From positions 1 to 22,928 of IMG/VR virus record IMGVR_UViG_3300037847_000950: a stretch of DNA of 22,928 nt; one strand, written 5' to 3'. This stretch comes from a virus. Position numbers and translations under genes: made by a program. The notes below the pieces were generated by a model. The model was not told the origin of the DNA. It saw nothing but the letters and a program-made list of their open reading frames with translations, and did no database searches. Shown here piece after piece: positions 1 to 8,193 of the stretch (position 1 is the first letter of the stretch; each line of letters starts with the position of its first letter).

Positions 1-59
1 TTGTTCATGATTGCTTGCATCGTGTCGTTAATTGTTATTTCTACTTTTAAATCTGCCAT
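1..59 (-). CDS. Partial hypothetical protein, N-terminus only
   Basis: Nineteen N-terminal codons are visible (MADLKVEITINDTMQAIMN) before the window edge. The start ATG is at 59-57 and is preceded on the minus strand by a good Shine-Dalgarno (AAAGGAGATGTA). It is the next gene of the leftward structural operon, 40 nt after the tail-fibre stop codon. The family cannot be named from so short a piece; genes after the tail fibre in such phages are often further tail or lysis genes, but that is only context. Confidence 0.7.
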   Translation of the reverse strand, partial: MADLKVEITINDTMQAIMN

Positions 60-99
60 GTTACATCTCCTTTAAGATGGGTTATTTCGCCTTTGTTGT

Positions 100-3000
100 T
101 TAACAAGCTAGGTAGCCTGAGAAGTTGCTCTGTGCGGATACTGGAATATCCATTTGTGCTGTACCTTCATACTGTCCTATATCAACTAGTGCAGTATCTG
201 AAGCATCCATATCTGCAAGTACAGAAAGTGAAATTTGATCTCTAACTCTATCTGCTGAATAGTTAGGTTCAATTATATAAGTGTAATCTCTATTTGAAGT
301 ACGAATTTCAACTCTTATATAAGTTGCTTCAGCATCTGAATCATTTATATACAAAAGTGCATTAAGTTGATACTTACCTGTTACTGGTGCAGTAAATGTA
401 GAAGTACTTGTATTATAATCTGAATTTTGATCAAAAATTTCAGTAGTAAATCCTACTGTGTTTCTGCTTGCATCAGTTGCAACATTAGTTGTTGCTGTTC
501 CTACTTGTGCAGAAAAAGCTGGTTGCAATGGCATGGTGACCCAACCACCTTGATTTATTTCCATCACAGTAGTGTCACTAGCTTCTTGAACAAAAAGACC
601 GTGTGAGGACGTATCTTTTTGGATAGTCCATTTCTTAGTTCCTACGTTAGTAAAAATAATACCAGCACCGTTTTGTGTAGTAGTATTTTCAACTTCGATG
701 TAAGCATCTGTTGAATGAGCAAAACTAGCAACTGATGTATGGCTTTGATTACCATTTCCTACTGCGAGAAGAGCGTTTGGACTTGTTTCACCAATACCCA
801 CGTTTCCAGAAGTATCAATACGCATTCTTTCAGCATCATTTGTGCGAAAATGCATTGAGTTACTTGAATGCTCGTAGTTCACGAACCCTACGTTGGTGTC
901 ATCCTCATCTTGGAATTGTAGAGATGAAAGTCCTGATGAATTAGCAATCATCCTTAGCCTAGCGTCTCCGCCAGAATTCGTTGATTGAAGAGTAATTTCT
1001 GCATCAGAAGACGTTGATTTAATGTGTAGCAAATCGTTAGGCGAATCAGTCCCAATACCTAATCCAGTTGAGTCCAGAACCATTTTTTCGGAACCAGCAA
1101 CATCAAAGCGTATCTTGTCTTCATCAGAGGACTCTTCGACCTGTATCATTGTATCGCCATCAGCATCAAGTAGCTGATTAGCAGTAGTACTAGAAGTATT
1201 AGTATTTGTAATAGCCTCTACCAAGACTCCAGTAGGAGGAGCAGTACTAAAGGTTAGTGTAGTTCCAGAGATTGAATAGTTTGATTTGCTCTGGTAAACT
1301 CCATCAAAGTATACCTGTACGTTATTCTCATGTACAGGAGCTACAGATAATGTCAGTGTCGTATCACTACCATCACCTGTCATTGTATTAATTGTATTAT
1401 TAGATCCACCTACAGTAGTTGTACTGTGATACGCTGTAATAACCCTACCACTTGCAGGAGCAGCACTTAGCGTTAATGTAGTACCTGATACACTGTAAGC
1501 ATTGTGTGCTTGGAATACACCGTCTACAAATACCATAAGGTTATTTTCATCGTCAGGTGCAGTACTTAATGTAAAGGCAGTAGTAGATCCATCACCAGTA
1601 TAGATATTAGTATCCATATTAGTACCAGAACCACCACCAATAGCTCCCCAAGAGTCCGTATAGCCTTCAAACTTACCAGTAGTACTATTGTATCTAAAGT
1701 ATCCTGCTACGCCTGTGGGCCTCTGTGCTGTTGTACCTACAGGTACGTGTACAGCATCTGTAGCACTACCAATGTCAAGAGAGACATCAGGTGCAGCATT
1801 TAGAATACCTACTCTATTTGTAGATGAATCAACTACTAATGTATTTGAATCCCAATTAAAGTCTCCTGTACCACCTGTCAGTGCAGTAAGAGTTCCTAAG
1901 CTTGTAATGTTTGTTTGTGCAGCAGTCTGTAATGTACCTGTGAGATTGCCTGAGAAGCCTGTAGCAGTCAAAAGACCTGTAGAGGGGTTATAAGTAAGCC
2001 CTGTGTCTGTCTCTGCTCCCTGTGAGCCTGTAGCTCCGTCTACGAAGACAGGGTATACTGTTTCATCAGTTGAGTTATTTGCTGAGACTGTAAAGTTATC
2101 TGCTGTACCTGTAGTATCTTGGTTAAGAGTGCCTATTACAAAGTCTAGCGTATTATCTGAGTCTTCATATGAGACTGTGATATTCGTTTCTGTATTTGAG
2201 CTAACCATAGCTCCTACAGTATCTGCAATAGTTTCTGCTAGTGTTACGCCGTCAATAGTGATAGCATCAGCTTCAAGTGTACCGTCAATGTCTACGTCAC
2301 CACTAATATCCAGTGTAGCTGCATCCAGCTCACCAGTAATTGTAAAGTTTCTAACGCCTGTATAATCCTTGTTAGAATCCAATACAACGGCTTTAGAAGC
2401 TATTGCAGTACCTACTGCTGTACTACCAAGGTCTAGTGCATTAAGCTCTCCTACGACTGCTGTAATGCCGTCTAAGGTATTTATTTCAGACGCTGTAGCT
2501 GTTACACCGTCAAGTATGTTTAGTTCTGCTGCGGTACTTGTTACACCATCAAGAATATTAAGTTCCGCTGCTGTTGAAGTAACTCCGTCTAGAATGTTAA
2601 GCTCTGCGGCTGTAGCTGTTACGCCATCTAGTATGTTTAATTCCGCTGCTGTAGAAGTTACTCCATCTAATATATTAAGTTCTGCTGTTGTACTAGTAAC
2701 GCCATCTAAAATATTTAATTCTGCTGCGGTGCTTGTAACACCGTCCATAATATTAAGTTCAGCCGCAGTAGCTGTAATAGCTGTACCATTTAAATCAAGG
2801 GTATCTATGTAGGCAGTTCCATCTACATATAGATCTTTCCATTCAGATCCTGATGCACCTAAGTCATATGTATTATCAGCACTAGGAAGTAAATTAGAAG
2901 CAACATCAGCACTAAATGCTACTGTATCTGAAGCAGCATCTCCAAAGGTTAAGTTACCTGCAATAGTTGCATTACCTGTTACTGTAAGATTACCACCTAC

Positions 3001-3846
3001 ATCTAGATTACCTGATATGTCAGCAGCACCATTAATATCAATCGTAGTAGCATTTATTTCTATTTCAGTATCAGATACAAGATCAAGTACACCGTCTGCG
3101 CTTTGATGTATGTAAGTACCTGAATCACCAAACTGTAGTTGATCTGTGCTAGATAAAAGAAGTCCAGTATCAGCTACATGAGTAAGAGAAACATCTTGAT
3201 CATCTCCAAAGTAAACTACTGCTCCATCTGCTAAATAAAGATCACTAAACTCTAATGAAGCTGTACCTAATGCAGCACCATCTGAAGCATCAGGGACAAA
3301 AGCTGTAGTAGCTGTAATCGTAGTTCCTTCTATAGTACTAGAACCTGTAATAGCTCCACTAGCTGCTATAGTAGTAAAAGACCCTGCTGCTGCACTAGAC
3401 CCACCAATTACAGCACCATCTACTGTGCCACCATTAATATCTGCTGTATCTGCTACAAGTGCATCTGTAGTTACTGTACCATCAAAATATGCATCTTTAA
3501 ATTCTAATGAGCTTGTACCCAAGTCTATATCATTATCTGTTACAGGTACAATAGCTCCATCCTGTATTCTTATTTGCTCTACTGCGCTACTAGAAACTTC
3601 TACAAAGAAACCCCAACGATTGTTAGAGCTATCAACTACAATTTTATTAAGAAAATCTAAGTCACCAATAGTATGAATGTTACCACCGTGTCCAGCAGTT
3701 CCATCGTGTCTGTGTCCTGTAGCAGTAGCACTAGTAGAAGAATAAGTAAAAGCATTTTCAAGTTGATTGTATTCGTTATTAAATAATGCTGCTGTAATGG
3801 TATCTCCATCTACGAACGTACTTTGTCTAGTATAGCTTTGAGCCAT
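100..3846 (-). CDS. Tail fibre protein with LNILDGVT repeats and C1q-like tip
   Basis: A 1248-aa protein, the largest in the window, probably the receptor-binding fibre attached to the short tail. The N-terminal ~70 residues (MAQSYTRQSTFVDGDTITAA...) form a collar typical of marine podovirus fibres, followed by beta-rich shaft repeats (LGTSSLEFKDAYFDGT, LGASGSEWKDLYVDGT). Residues 360-476 are nine tandem 13-residue units. Two ~60-73 residue copies of a TGDGS...VDGV...SGTTLTLS domain follow, then two fibre motifs of the type MRIDTSGNVGIGETSPN. Residues ~1105-1248 look like a C1q/TNF-type jelly roll (PAFSAQVGT, FDQNSDYNTSTSTFTAPVTG, YQLN). The start overlaps nothing but follows tandem stops (TAATAAATG), and the ribosome site AGGAAGGAG lies inside the upstream gene's last codons. 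Function is known for such fibres; host receptor is unknown. Confidence 0.88.
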   Translation of the reverse strand: MAQSYTRQSTFVDGDTITAALFNNEYNQLENAFTYSSTSATATGHRHDGTAGHGGNIHTIGDLDFLNKIVVDSSNNRWGFFVEVSSSAVEQIRIQDGAIVPVTDNDIDLGTSSLEFKDAYFDGTVTTDALVADTADINGGTVDGAVIGGSSAAAGSFTTIAASGAITGSSTIEGTTITATTAFVPDASDGAALGTASLEFSDLYLADGAVVYFGDDQDVSLTHVADTGLLLSSTDQLQFGDSGTYIHQSADGVLDLVSDTEIEINATTIDINGAADISGNLDVGGNLTVTGNATIAGNLTFGDAASDTVAFSADVASNLLPSADNTYDLGASGSEWKDLYVDGTAYIDTLDLNGTAITATAAELNIMDGVTSTAAELNILDGVTSTTAELNILDGVTSTAAELNILDGVTATAAELNILDGVTSTAAELNILDGVTSTAAELNILDGVTATASEINTLDGITAVVGELNALDLGSTAVGTAIASKAVVLDSNKDYTGVRNFTITGELDAATLDISGDVDIDGTLEADAITIDGVTLAETIADTVGAMVSSNTETNITVSYEDSDNTLDFVIGTLNQDTTGTADNFTVSANNSTDETVYPVFVDGATGSQGAETDTGLTYNPSTGLLTATGFSGNLTGTLQTAAQTNITSLGTLTALTGGTGDFNWDSNTLVVDSSTNRVGILNAAPDVSLDIGSATDAVHVPVGTTAQRPTGVAGYFRYNSTTGKFEGYTDSWGAIGGGSGTNMDTNIYTGDGSTTAFTLSTAPDDENNLMVFVDGVFQAHNAYSVSGTTLTLSAAPASGRVITAYHSTTTVGGSNNTINTMTGDGSDTTLTLSVAPVHENNVQVYFDGVYQSKSNYSISGTTLTFSTAPPTGVLVEAITNTNTSSTTANQLLDADGDTMIQVEESSDEDKIRFDVAGSEKMVLDSTGLGIGTDSPNDLLHIKSTSSDAEITLQSTNSGGDARLRMIANSSGLSSLQFQDEDDTNVGFVNYEHSSNSMHFRTNDAERMRIDTSGNVGIGETSPNALLAVGNGNQSHTSVASFAHSTDAYIEVENTTTQNGAGIIFTNVGTKKWTIQKDTSSHGLFVQEASDTTVMEINQGGWVTMPLQPAFSAQVGTATTNVATDASRNTVGFTTEIFDQNSDYNTSTSTFTAPVTGKYQLNALLYINDSDAEATYIRVEIRTSNRDYTYIIEPNYSADRVRDQISLSVLADMDASDTALVDIGQYEGTAQMDIPVSAQSNFSGYLAC
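1204..1602 (-). repeat. Two-copy internal domain duplication in the tail fibre
   Basis: Two consecutive related modules share the pattern (Y/M)TGDGS-TT-TLS-AP--ENN--V-(V/F)DGV(F/Y)Q---YS(V/I)SGTTLT(L/F)S(A/T)AP. The first runs 1602 to 1384, the second 1383 to about 1204. They sit between the shaft and the NVGIG-type motifs, consistent with a duplicated beta-sandwich module along the fibre. Confidence 0.8.
2419..2769 (-). repeat. Nine tandem 39-bp (13-residue) repeats in the tail fibre
   Basis: Exactly 351 bp, encoding nine units of the form TAAELNILDGVTS. Seven are near identical in protein, the last two diverged (TASEINTLDGITA and VVGELNALDLGST). At DNA level the near-identical units differ at many third positions, so the peptide is conserved while the codons are not. 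The repeat probably forms regular beta-structured fibre shaft. Confidence 0.92.
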
Positions 3847-3849
3847 TTA

Positions 3850-5463
3850 TTATCTCCTTCCTGAAGGTCTATAATCTACATATATACCATTAATTGCATA
3901 CGGTGCATTAGTATCTGTACTAAAAATTCTAAAACTACAAGTATCTCCACTACCTTGGATTGCTTGTCTAACCATTGGATCATTAGAAGCTCCAAAGGTT
4001 ACTTGATTAAACTTAGATGTTCCAAACAAAGATGGTAATTGTATAGAATCTAAAGTATAGTTAGCAGGTTGTGGTATAGCAGTATCGCCATAGTTAAAAG
4101 ATACTTTTAAACTAGGCTGACATTCTCCTTCTGGAGTAACTGATATTTTTGTATAGTTTAATGTTTTTCTAGTTCCTGCATCACCAAAATCAAAATAGGG
4201 TGTCTCGTATATTGCTGCAATATTTGATGAAGTTCCTGCTGGATTAAATGAATTACCATCATCGTGATTATAAACATACCCATCTTTATCACCATGATAC
4301 GTTTGTTCTAGTCCATCCTTATCTAATCCAGAAGTTAAAGCATGAGCTTGTATTCCTTCTGTTTCTGACCATTCAAATCCATTAGGTGTAATAGTTCCTA
4401 TAACTCCTTTAGAAGTTACGCTTGATGCAGTAGCTTTAGAATAAAATAATCTATATTGTGATTTACTTCTAAGTACTGCACTACTAATTATAAATTCATC
4501 TATTTCTAATGCAATATCACCAATAATAGCTTGTATAGCCCTACTAACAGAACCAAGCTCAACGTCACCAATCCTTGTTGTACCAGCAATAGTTCTTAAT
4601 CCATCAGGGCTTAGGAATACCAAGTCACCTGCAATTTCTTGAATAGATGCTCCATCCATACATCCTACGTTTTGCGTAATAGGTACTATAGTAATTGTTG
4701 ATGAGTTATTTATATTTTGTAATTTGTAAATTGAATTAGTACAAAATATAATTAAGTCATCACGGAAACTTTTAAGACCTACTACTTTATCATCTAATAC
4801 TATACTACCAGATCCAGTACTTGTAAAGTCATCTATATCATTTGTACCACTATAATAGATTGTATTAGGTGCTGTAGCTGCTCCTGCTACTACTAAGTGT
4901 TTATCATGTATTACACAATACTTAGGATATACTGTACCACTTACTGTTATTTCTTTCGCAAAAAAAGTACGATTAGTTATATCTGAATCTGTACCTGTCA
5001 TTTTAAAGTACATTGGTTTAGCACCTGAACCTTCATCTGTTATTATAACTTCACCGTAATCTGAATCACCTTCAAAAATAGCAAAAGAAGCTTGTCCTTG
5101 AGAAGTTCTTGCTGCGGCTGATCGTCCTGAAAAAGTAGTATGATTATCTCCTGATCCAGATACACTAGCTTTGTTTATCTGTAACCAACTTGTACCAGTT
5201 TGACTAAAGTATACATTAGTTCCTGAACAAGCTATAACTCCATCTGCATAAACTTGAAGTCCTAGTATAGAATTAGAACTGTTAGGTCTAGCAGCAGAAC
5301 CACCTCCAAAAGGACTATAGCCATTTATACGTCTATATCCACCATCAGGGTCTACTTCAAAGTTTTTTAACTTAGTAGCAAATCCCGGCTGACCTAATAA
5401 TTCTAACTGATTAAGATTAGTATTAAGACCACCTTTACAAGATATACCATAAGGTTGAGACAT
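3850..5463 (-). CDS. Tail / packaged-DNA stabilisation-like structural protein
   Basis: A 537-aa protein, beta-rich throughout. The N-terminus (ISCKGGLNTNLNQLELL...GYRRINGYSPFGG) and repeated blade-like strands (DGVIACSGTNVYF, KHLVVAGAATAPNTIYYSGT, DDLIIFCTNSIYKLQ, DLVFLSPDGLRTIAG) suggest a beta-propeller core as in P22 gp10-type tail accessory proteins, which sit below the portal and help hold packaged DNA; that assignment is inference from pattern, not alignment. Its ATG overlaps the upstream stop by one base (TAATG at 5463), and it is followed by the tail fibre. A T7-gp12-like tail tube role is the alternative. Confidence 0.6.
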   Translation of the reverse strand: MSQPYGISCKGGLNTNLNQLELLGQPGFATKLKNFEVDPDGGYRRINGYSPFGGGSAARPNSSNSILGLQVYADGVIACSGTNVYFSQTGTSWLQINKASVSGSGDNHTTFSGRSAAARTSQGQASFAIFEGDSDYGEVIITDEGSGAKPMYFKMTGTDSDITNRTFFAKEITVSGTVYPKYCVIHDKHLVVAGAATAPNTIYYSGTNDIDDFTSTGSGSIVLDDKVVGLKSFRDDLIIFCTNSIYKLQNINNSSTITIVPITQNVGCMDGASIQEIAGDLVFLSPDGLRTIAGTTRIGDVELGSVSRAIQAIIGDIALEIDEFIISSAVLRSKSQYRLFYSKATASSVTSKGVIGTITPNGFEWSETEGIQAHALTSGLDKDGLEQTYHGDKDGYVYNHDDGNSFNPAGTSSNIAAIYETPYFDFGDAGTRKTLNYTKISVTPEGECQPSLKVSFNYGDTAIPQPANYTLDSIQLPSLFGTSKFNQVTFGASNDPMVRQAIQGSGDTCSFRIFSTDTNAPYAINGIYVDYRPSGRR

Positions 5464-6230
5464 TAAACAAACCTCATACGATCATCTTTAAATGAACCGG
5501 GATTAGGTTCCATTAAATTAAGCTTCATTAAACGTAAACCTCTTTTATAATCTTCTAAAGCAAATGAAGCAGCTTGAGGATTTTCTTTAAACTGATGTAA
5601 ATAATATCTAGCTCTTGCAAGAATTACTGAGTTATAAATATTTGGAAATACAGTTGTGTCTCCAAATGCAGATAATTCTGTTGGTAAAGTATAAGCTACA
5701 AACCAAATACGATACACTTTATCTGGTATAGGACTTAATCCAAACTTGCGTCCGTCAGGACTTCGTGTTACTCTAGCAGGTGTACCACCATTAGCATCTT
5801 CTGCATCGTCTTTGTTTTCACTAATACGAAAGTAATCTTTCCAAGCTTCTGTGTTTATATATCGTAAGTTTTTAATAGTATACGGAGAAGACTCTCCACT
5901 AACTCCTACAGTTGTTAAAAGAAAATTATCCCAATCTACATAACCATAATCATTAGTTAAGTCTGAACTAGATTCTTTAAGCTCGTACCAGCGTTGATTA
6001 GCTACAGTTTCTACATATACATTACCATACATAGGATCTGTAGCTCCACTTTCAGCAGCAGCTAAAAAAGGCCATTGAGGTTCTTCATTGACTATATCAA
6101 GATAAGACCTATTAACAGCATCTTTAGTATGTTGCTGAATACCAACAGCAGTAGCAAATGTAGCAGAAGTTAATTCTACTTCATTAAGCTCACGCAATAG
6201 TTCATTTGTTAGATTAAGAAATGTCGCCAT
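5463..6230 (-). CDS. Head-tail connector / tail tubular A-like protein
   Basis: A 255-aa protein beginning MATFLNLTNELLRELNEVEL. The alpha-helical N-terminus (LLRELNEVEL...HTKDAVNRSYLDIVNEEPQWPF) resembles connector proteins (T7 gp11 or P22 gp4 type) that dock under the portal. Position between capsid genes and the tail protein supports this. Start overlaps the upstream stop by one base (TAATG), as does its own stop with the next gene, so the three genes are probably translationally coupled. Recognition is by pattern and context only. Confidence 0.58.
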   Translation of the reverse strand: MATFLNLTNELLRELNEVELTSATFATAVGIQQHTKDAVNRSYLDIVNEEPQWPFLAAAESGATDPMYGNVYVETVANQRWYELKESSSDLTNDYGYVDWDNFLLTTVGVSGESSPYTIKNLRYINTEAWKDYFRISENKDDAEDANGGTPARVTRSPDGRKFGLSPIPDKVYRIWFVAYTLPTELSAFGDTTVFPNIYNSVILARARYYLHQFKENPQAASFALEDYKRGLRLMKLNLMEPNPGSFKDDRMRFV

Positions 6231-6376
6231 TATTTTTTATGAACCTTTTGTACGTCAAAGTTAGCAGTAAGGCTTGCACCTTTATGAGGCTTAAACTTAC
6301 CAGTATGTTTCATTAGTTTATAGCCACCTTTAGGTTGCTTCATCCAATGGTATCCTTTTGGTGCTGAAACTTTCAT
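6230..6376 (-). CDS. Small basic protein, 48 aa, unknown
   Basis: I place the start at the ATG at 6376 (MKVSAPKGYHWMKQPKGGYK...), one base after the stop of the preceding 41-aa gene. The same frame extends upstream to a possible 61-aa version starting MLKVECL, but that extension lies on top of the 41-aa gene, and no Shine-Dalgarno supports it better. The protein is rich in Lys, Gly and His with two similar KGGYKLMKHTGKFKPHKG-like turns. Such short basic proteins occur among marine phage structural genes; function unknown. Confidence 0.7.
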   Translation of the reverse strand: MKVSAPKGYHWMKQPKGGYKLMKHTGKFKPHKGASLTANFDVQKVHKK

Positions 6377-6377
6377 A

Positions 6378-6503
6378 TTAACAAGGAGATGCTTTAGGCA
6401 TTCCACCTTTAGCATACTCTTTTCTATTTTGTTTATTACCCATCATACTTTTTCCTGTATACTTATTAGGAACATAACCTTTTTTTCTAGGTACTTTGTT
6501 CAT
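6378..6503 (-). CDS. Small basic protein, 41 aa, unknown
   Basis: This ORF (MNKVPRKKGYVPNKYTGKSM...AKGGMPKASPC) starts at an ATG whose A is the last base of the upstream stop (TAATG at 6503) and stops one base before the next ATG, filling exactly the gap between its neighbours. About a quarter of the residues are Lys or Arg. The KGGMPKA ending recalls the 'AKGG' tails of small virion-associated phage proteins; that is a loose similarity. No function can be assigned. Confidence 0.7.
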   Translation of the reverse strand: MNKVPRKKGYVPNKYTGKSMMGNKQNRKEYAKGGMPKASPC

Positions 6504-6886
6504 TAATTAGGTTTGCATTTTGGTGCAGGATCTACAGATATATAGCCACCTTTATTTGCTATATATCTTTGATAATTTTTTGGCTTTGGCATTTCAAAAG
6601 ATGGTCGTGACAGACCTTTTGACATTCCTTTATAAGGTGTAGACATAGATGGTTGTGCTTGAGGTTGAGCTTCATTAAACCAACTTTTAACTCCTTTACC
6701 TATTTTTTTTCTAGTTTTTTGAGTAAGACCAAAACCTTTTTTACTTACTTTTGATATATTCCCGATACCTTCCTGCATTATATTAGAAGTTTTTTTAACA
6801 GCTTTTCTAGTTGGTTTTTGAATACGTTTAAAAGGGCCAAATATTTCGCTTCCTATATTATACCCATATCGTTTTGTTCCCGGCAT
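6503..6886 (-). CDS. Basic hypothetical protein, 127 aa
   Basis: Starts MPGTKRYGYNIGSEIFGPFK, with ribosome site CAGGAGTAA just upstream that also contains the stop of the preceding gene. The middle (residues ~20-70) is very Lys-rich (KPTRKAVKKTSN, KVSKKGFGLTQKTRKKIGKG), followed by a Gln/Pro/Ser linker and a C-terminus ending CKPN. Such charge suggests nucleic-acid or DNA-core contact in the virion, but this is only inference. It is coupled to the 41-aa gene by a one-base overlap. Confidence 0.75.
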   Translation of the reverse strand: MPGTKRYGYNIGSEIFGPFKRIQKPTRKAVKKTSNIMQEGIGNISKVSKKGFGLTQKTRKKIGKGVKSWFNEAQPQAQPSMSTPYKGMSKGLSRPSFEMPKPKNYQRYIANKGGYISVDPAPKCKPN

Positions 6887-6891
6887 AATGT

Positions 6892-7116
6892 TTACTCCTG
6901 ATCCATAGAAAATGTTTTGCTTTTAGCTCGACATGCTTCTAGTTCTGTATTATAAGATTTTATTTCTTTTTTATCCTTAGAAGCTTTACGAAATATTCTA
7001 TCATAATTAAAGTCGTAAGCTTGCTTATCAAATTTTTTACGAAATCTGCTTTCTTTACTGGCTATTGTACCAGTACTCATAACAAACGGTTTTTCATCTG
7101 TTCCAAGTTGAGGCAA
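6892..7116 (-). CDS. Hypothetical protein, 74 aa, TTG start
   Basis: The frame opens with TTG at 7116 preceded by AGGAG at a 9-nt spacing (ATAGGAGATTGATAAATTG). The first in-frame ATG, at residue 13 (MSTGTIAS), has no ribosome site, so TTG is preferred. The protein is charged (SKESRFRKKFDKQAYDFNYD, KASKDKKEIKSYN) and not recognised. It is the first gene after the terminator that follows the major capsid gene, so its expression depends on read-through. Confidence 0.72.
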   Translation of the reverse strand: MPQLGTDEKPFVMSTGTIASKESRFRKKFDKQAYDFNYDRIFRKASKDKKEIKSYNTELEACRAKSKTFSMDQE

Positions 7117-7132
7117 TTTATCAATCTCCTAT

Positions 7133-7162
7133 AAAAAAAGGTTTGGGGGCCGTTAAGCCCCC
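7133..7162 (-). terminator. Rho-independent terminator after the major capsid gene
   Basis: On the minus strand a GGGGGC stem, a TTAACG loop and GCCCCC are followed by AAACC and seven T residues. It begins 17 nt after the capsid stop codon. A leaky terminator just after the capsid gene is the same arrangement as T7 T-phi after gene 10 and would keep capsid mRNA far above tail mRNA. Confidence 0.8.
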
Positions 7163-7178
7163 TTACCTGAGTTAAGTT

Positions 7179-8168
7179 CTAGTCAATACCATAGAAGGCA
7201 GAAACTAGTGCTTCACCACGTAGTACCTTGGCTCCATATACATGAAGTCCACGTACAATGTCTCCAAAGCTGTCAGGATCACGAATAACTTCTGTACTCG
7301 TAATAGTCTGAGCAGTAGCTGTAGAAGACATGTGACCAGCAATACATTTACCAGCAGCATTAGAGGTGCTTGCAATGTTGTTAGTCTTGTACATATCAAA
7401 ACCACGTAGCTTACCAGAGCTTACCAATCCATTACGGATTGAACCTTGACCAGCGTTGTAGTCTACTGACAAGAGCTTAGAAGAACTTTGTACAAGAACT
7501 TCATAGAACTCTGGATTAGCTAGGAACCAACGTCCTTCTTCAGGTACGTTTTGCTCGTCTAGCAATCTTGCCATGTGAGACAATACATCGATTGGGTCAT
7601 GTTCACTAGTACCAAAACCAATGTCTAAGTTACCAGTACCATCAAAGGTTCCAGCAGCAAGGTCAGTTGCATTATCAGAACCTAGAACATGATTAGGGCT
7701 AGAAGCTGATACGCCTGAGAACATAGTTGCAATTACACCTTCGTCAAATGCATCTCGTAGTGAGTATGCAGCAGAAGATGCAGCAGTCTCACGCCAATTT
7801 ACGTGTGACATATTTGATTCAATGTCATCAACGATAAACTTAAATGCGTTAGCTGTATCTACAACCAAAGTAAGTTCTTGGTCAGTTAGCTTGGTAGCCG
7901 TTACATCTTGCCCTCTTTCATACTGATAAACAGTAATTTCGGGTTCTTTGATAATCTTTACGCTATCTCCGAAAGCGGAAATCTCACCAGCATAATCAGT
8001 GTTAGTGATTGCTTCTGCTACTGAGGCTTTACGGAAGAAGTTAAGTACCTTCTTCGAGTAGACCGCAGGTAGGAAAAATGAGTTAGTTTGACCACTTACA
8101 GAGTTGGCAAAGTTTGCATTGGTATCTGTACTCGGTTCAAAGTACTGATCTGATTGATTATAAGCCAT
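7179..8168 (-). CDS. Major capsid protein
   Basis: A 329-aa protein directly after the scaffold gene and before a terminator, the usual place and size for the coat protein of T7-like and related podoviruses. Sequence features fit an HK97-fold coat: N-arm (MAYNQSDQYFEPSTDTNANF), then FFLPAVYSKKVLNFFRKASVAE, GDSVKIIKEPEITVYQYERG, the long helix (NMSHVNWRETAASSAAYSLRDAF) and a P-domain segment (GRWFLANPEFYEVLVQSS). Start ATG at 8168 has a GGAGAAG site. It forms the icosahedral shell. Confidence is high from the combination of size, order and motifs. Confidence 0.88.
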   Translation of the reverse strand: MAYNQSDQYFEPSTDTNANFANSVSGQTNSFFLPAVYSKKVLNFFRKASVAEAITNTDYAGEISAFGDSVKIIKEPEITVYQYERGQDVTATKLTDQELTLVVDTANAFKFIVDDIESNMSHVNWRETAASSAAYSLRDAFDEGVIATMFSGVSASSPNHVLGSDNATDLAAGTFDGTGNLDIGFGTSEHDPIDVLSHMARLLDEQNVPEEGRWFLANPEFYEVLVQSSSKLLSVDYNAGQGSIRNGLVSSGKLRGFDMYKTNNIASTSNAAGKCIAGHMSSTATAQTITSTEVIRDPDSFGDIVRGLHVYGAKVLRGEALVSAFYGID

Positions 8169-8193
8169 ATTACTTCTCCATTAAAAAGACAGA

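Noticed and set aside
1688-2365. Antisense frames of 101 and 120 codons within the tail fibre gene
   Set aside because: Low-complexity Val/Ser/Pro products that mirror the fibre's codons; no supporting start signals.
2369-2812. Open antisense frame across the fibre repeats and regular 39-bp spacing suggestive of a CRISPR-like array
   Set aside because: The spacing comes from in-frame 13-residue protein repeats with diverged codons, and the antisense frame has no ribosome site.
6230-6415. 61-codon version of the small basic gene, starting MLKVECL
   Set aside because: The extension overlaps the 41-aa gene; the internal ATG one base after that gene's stop is better placed.
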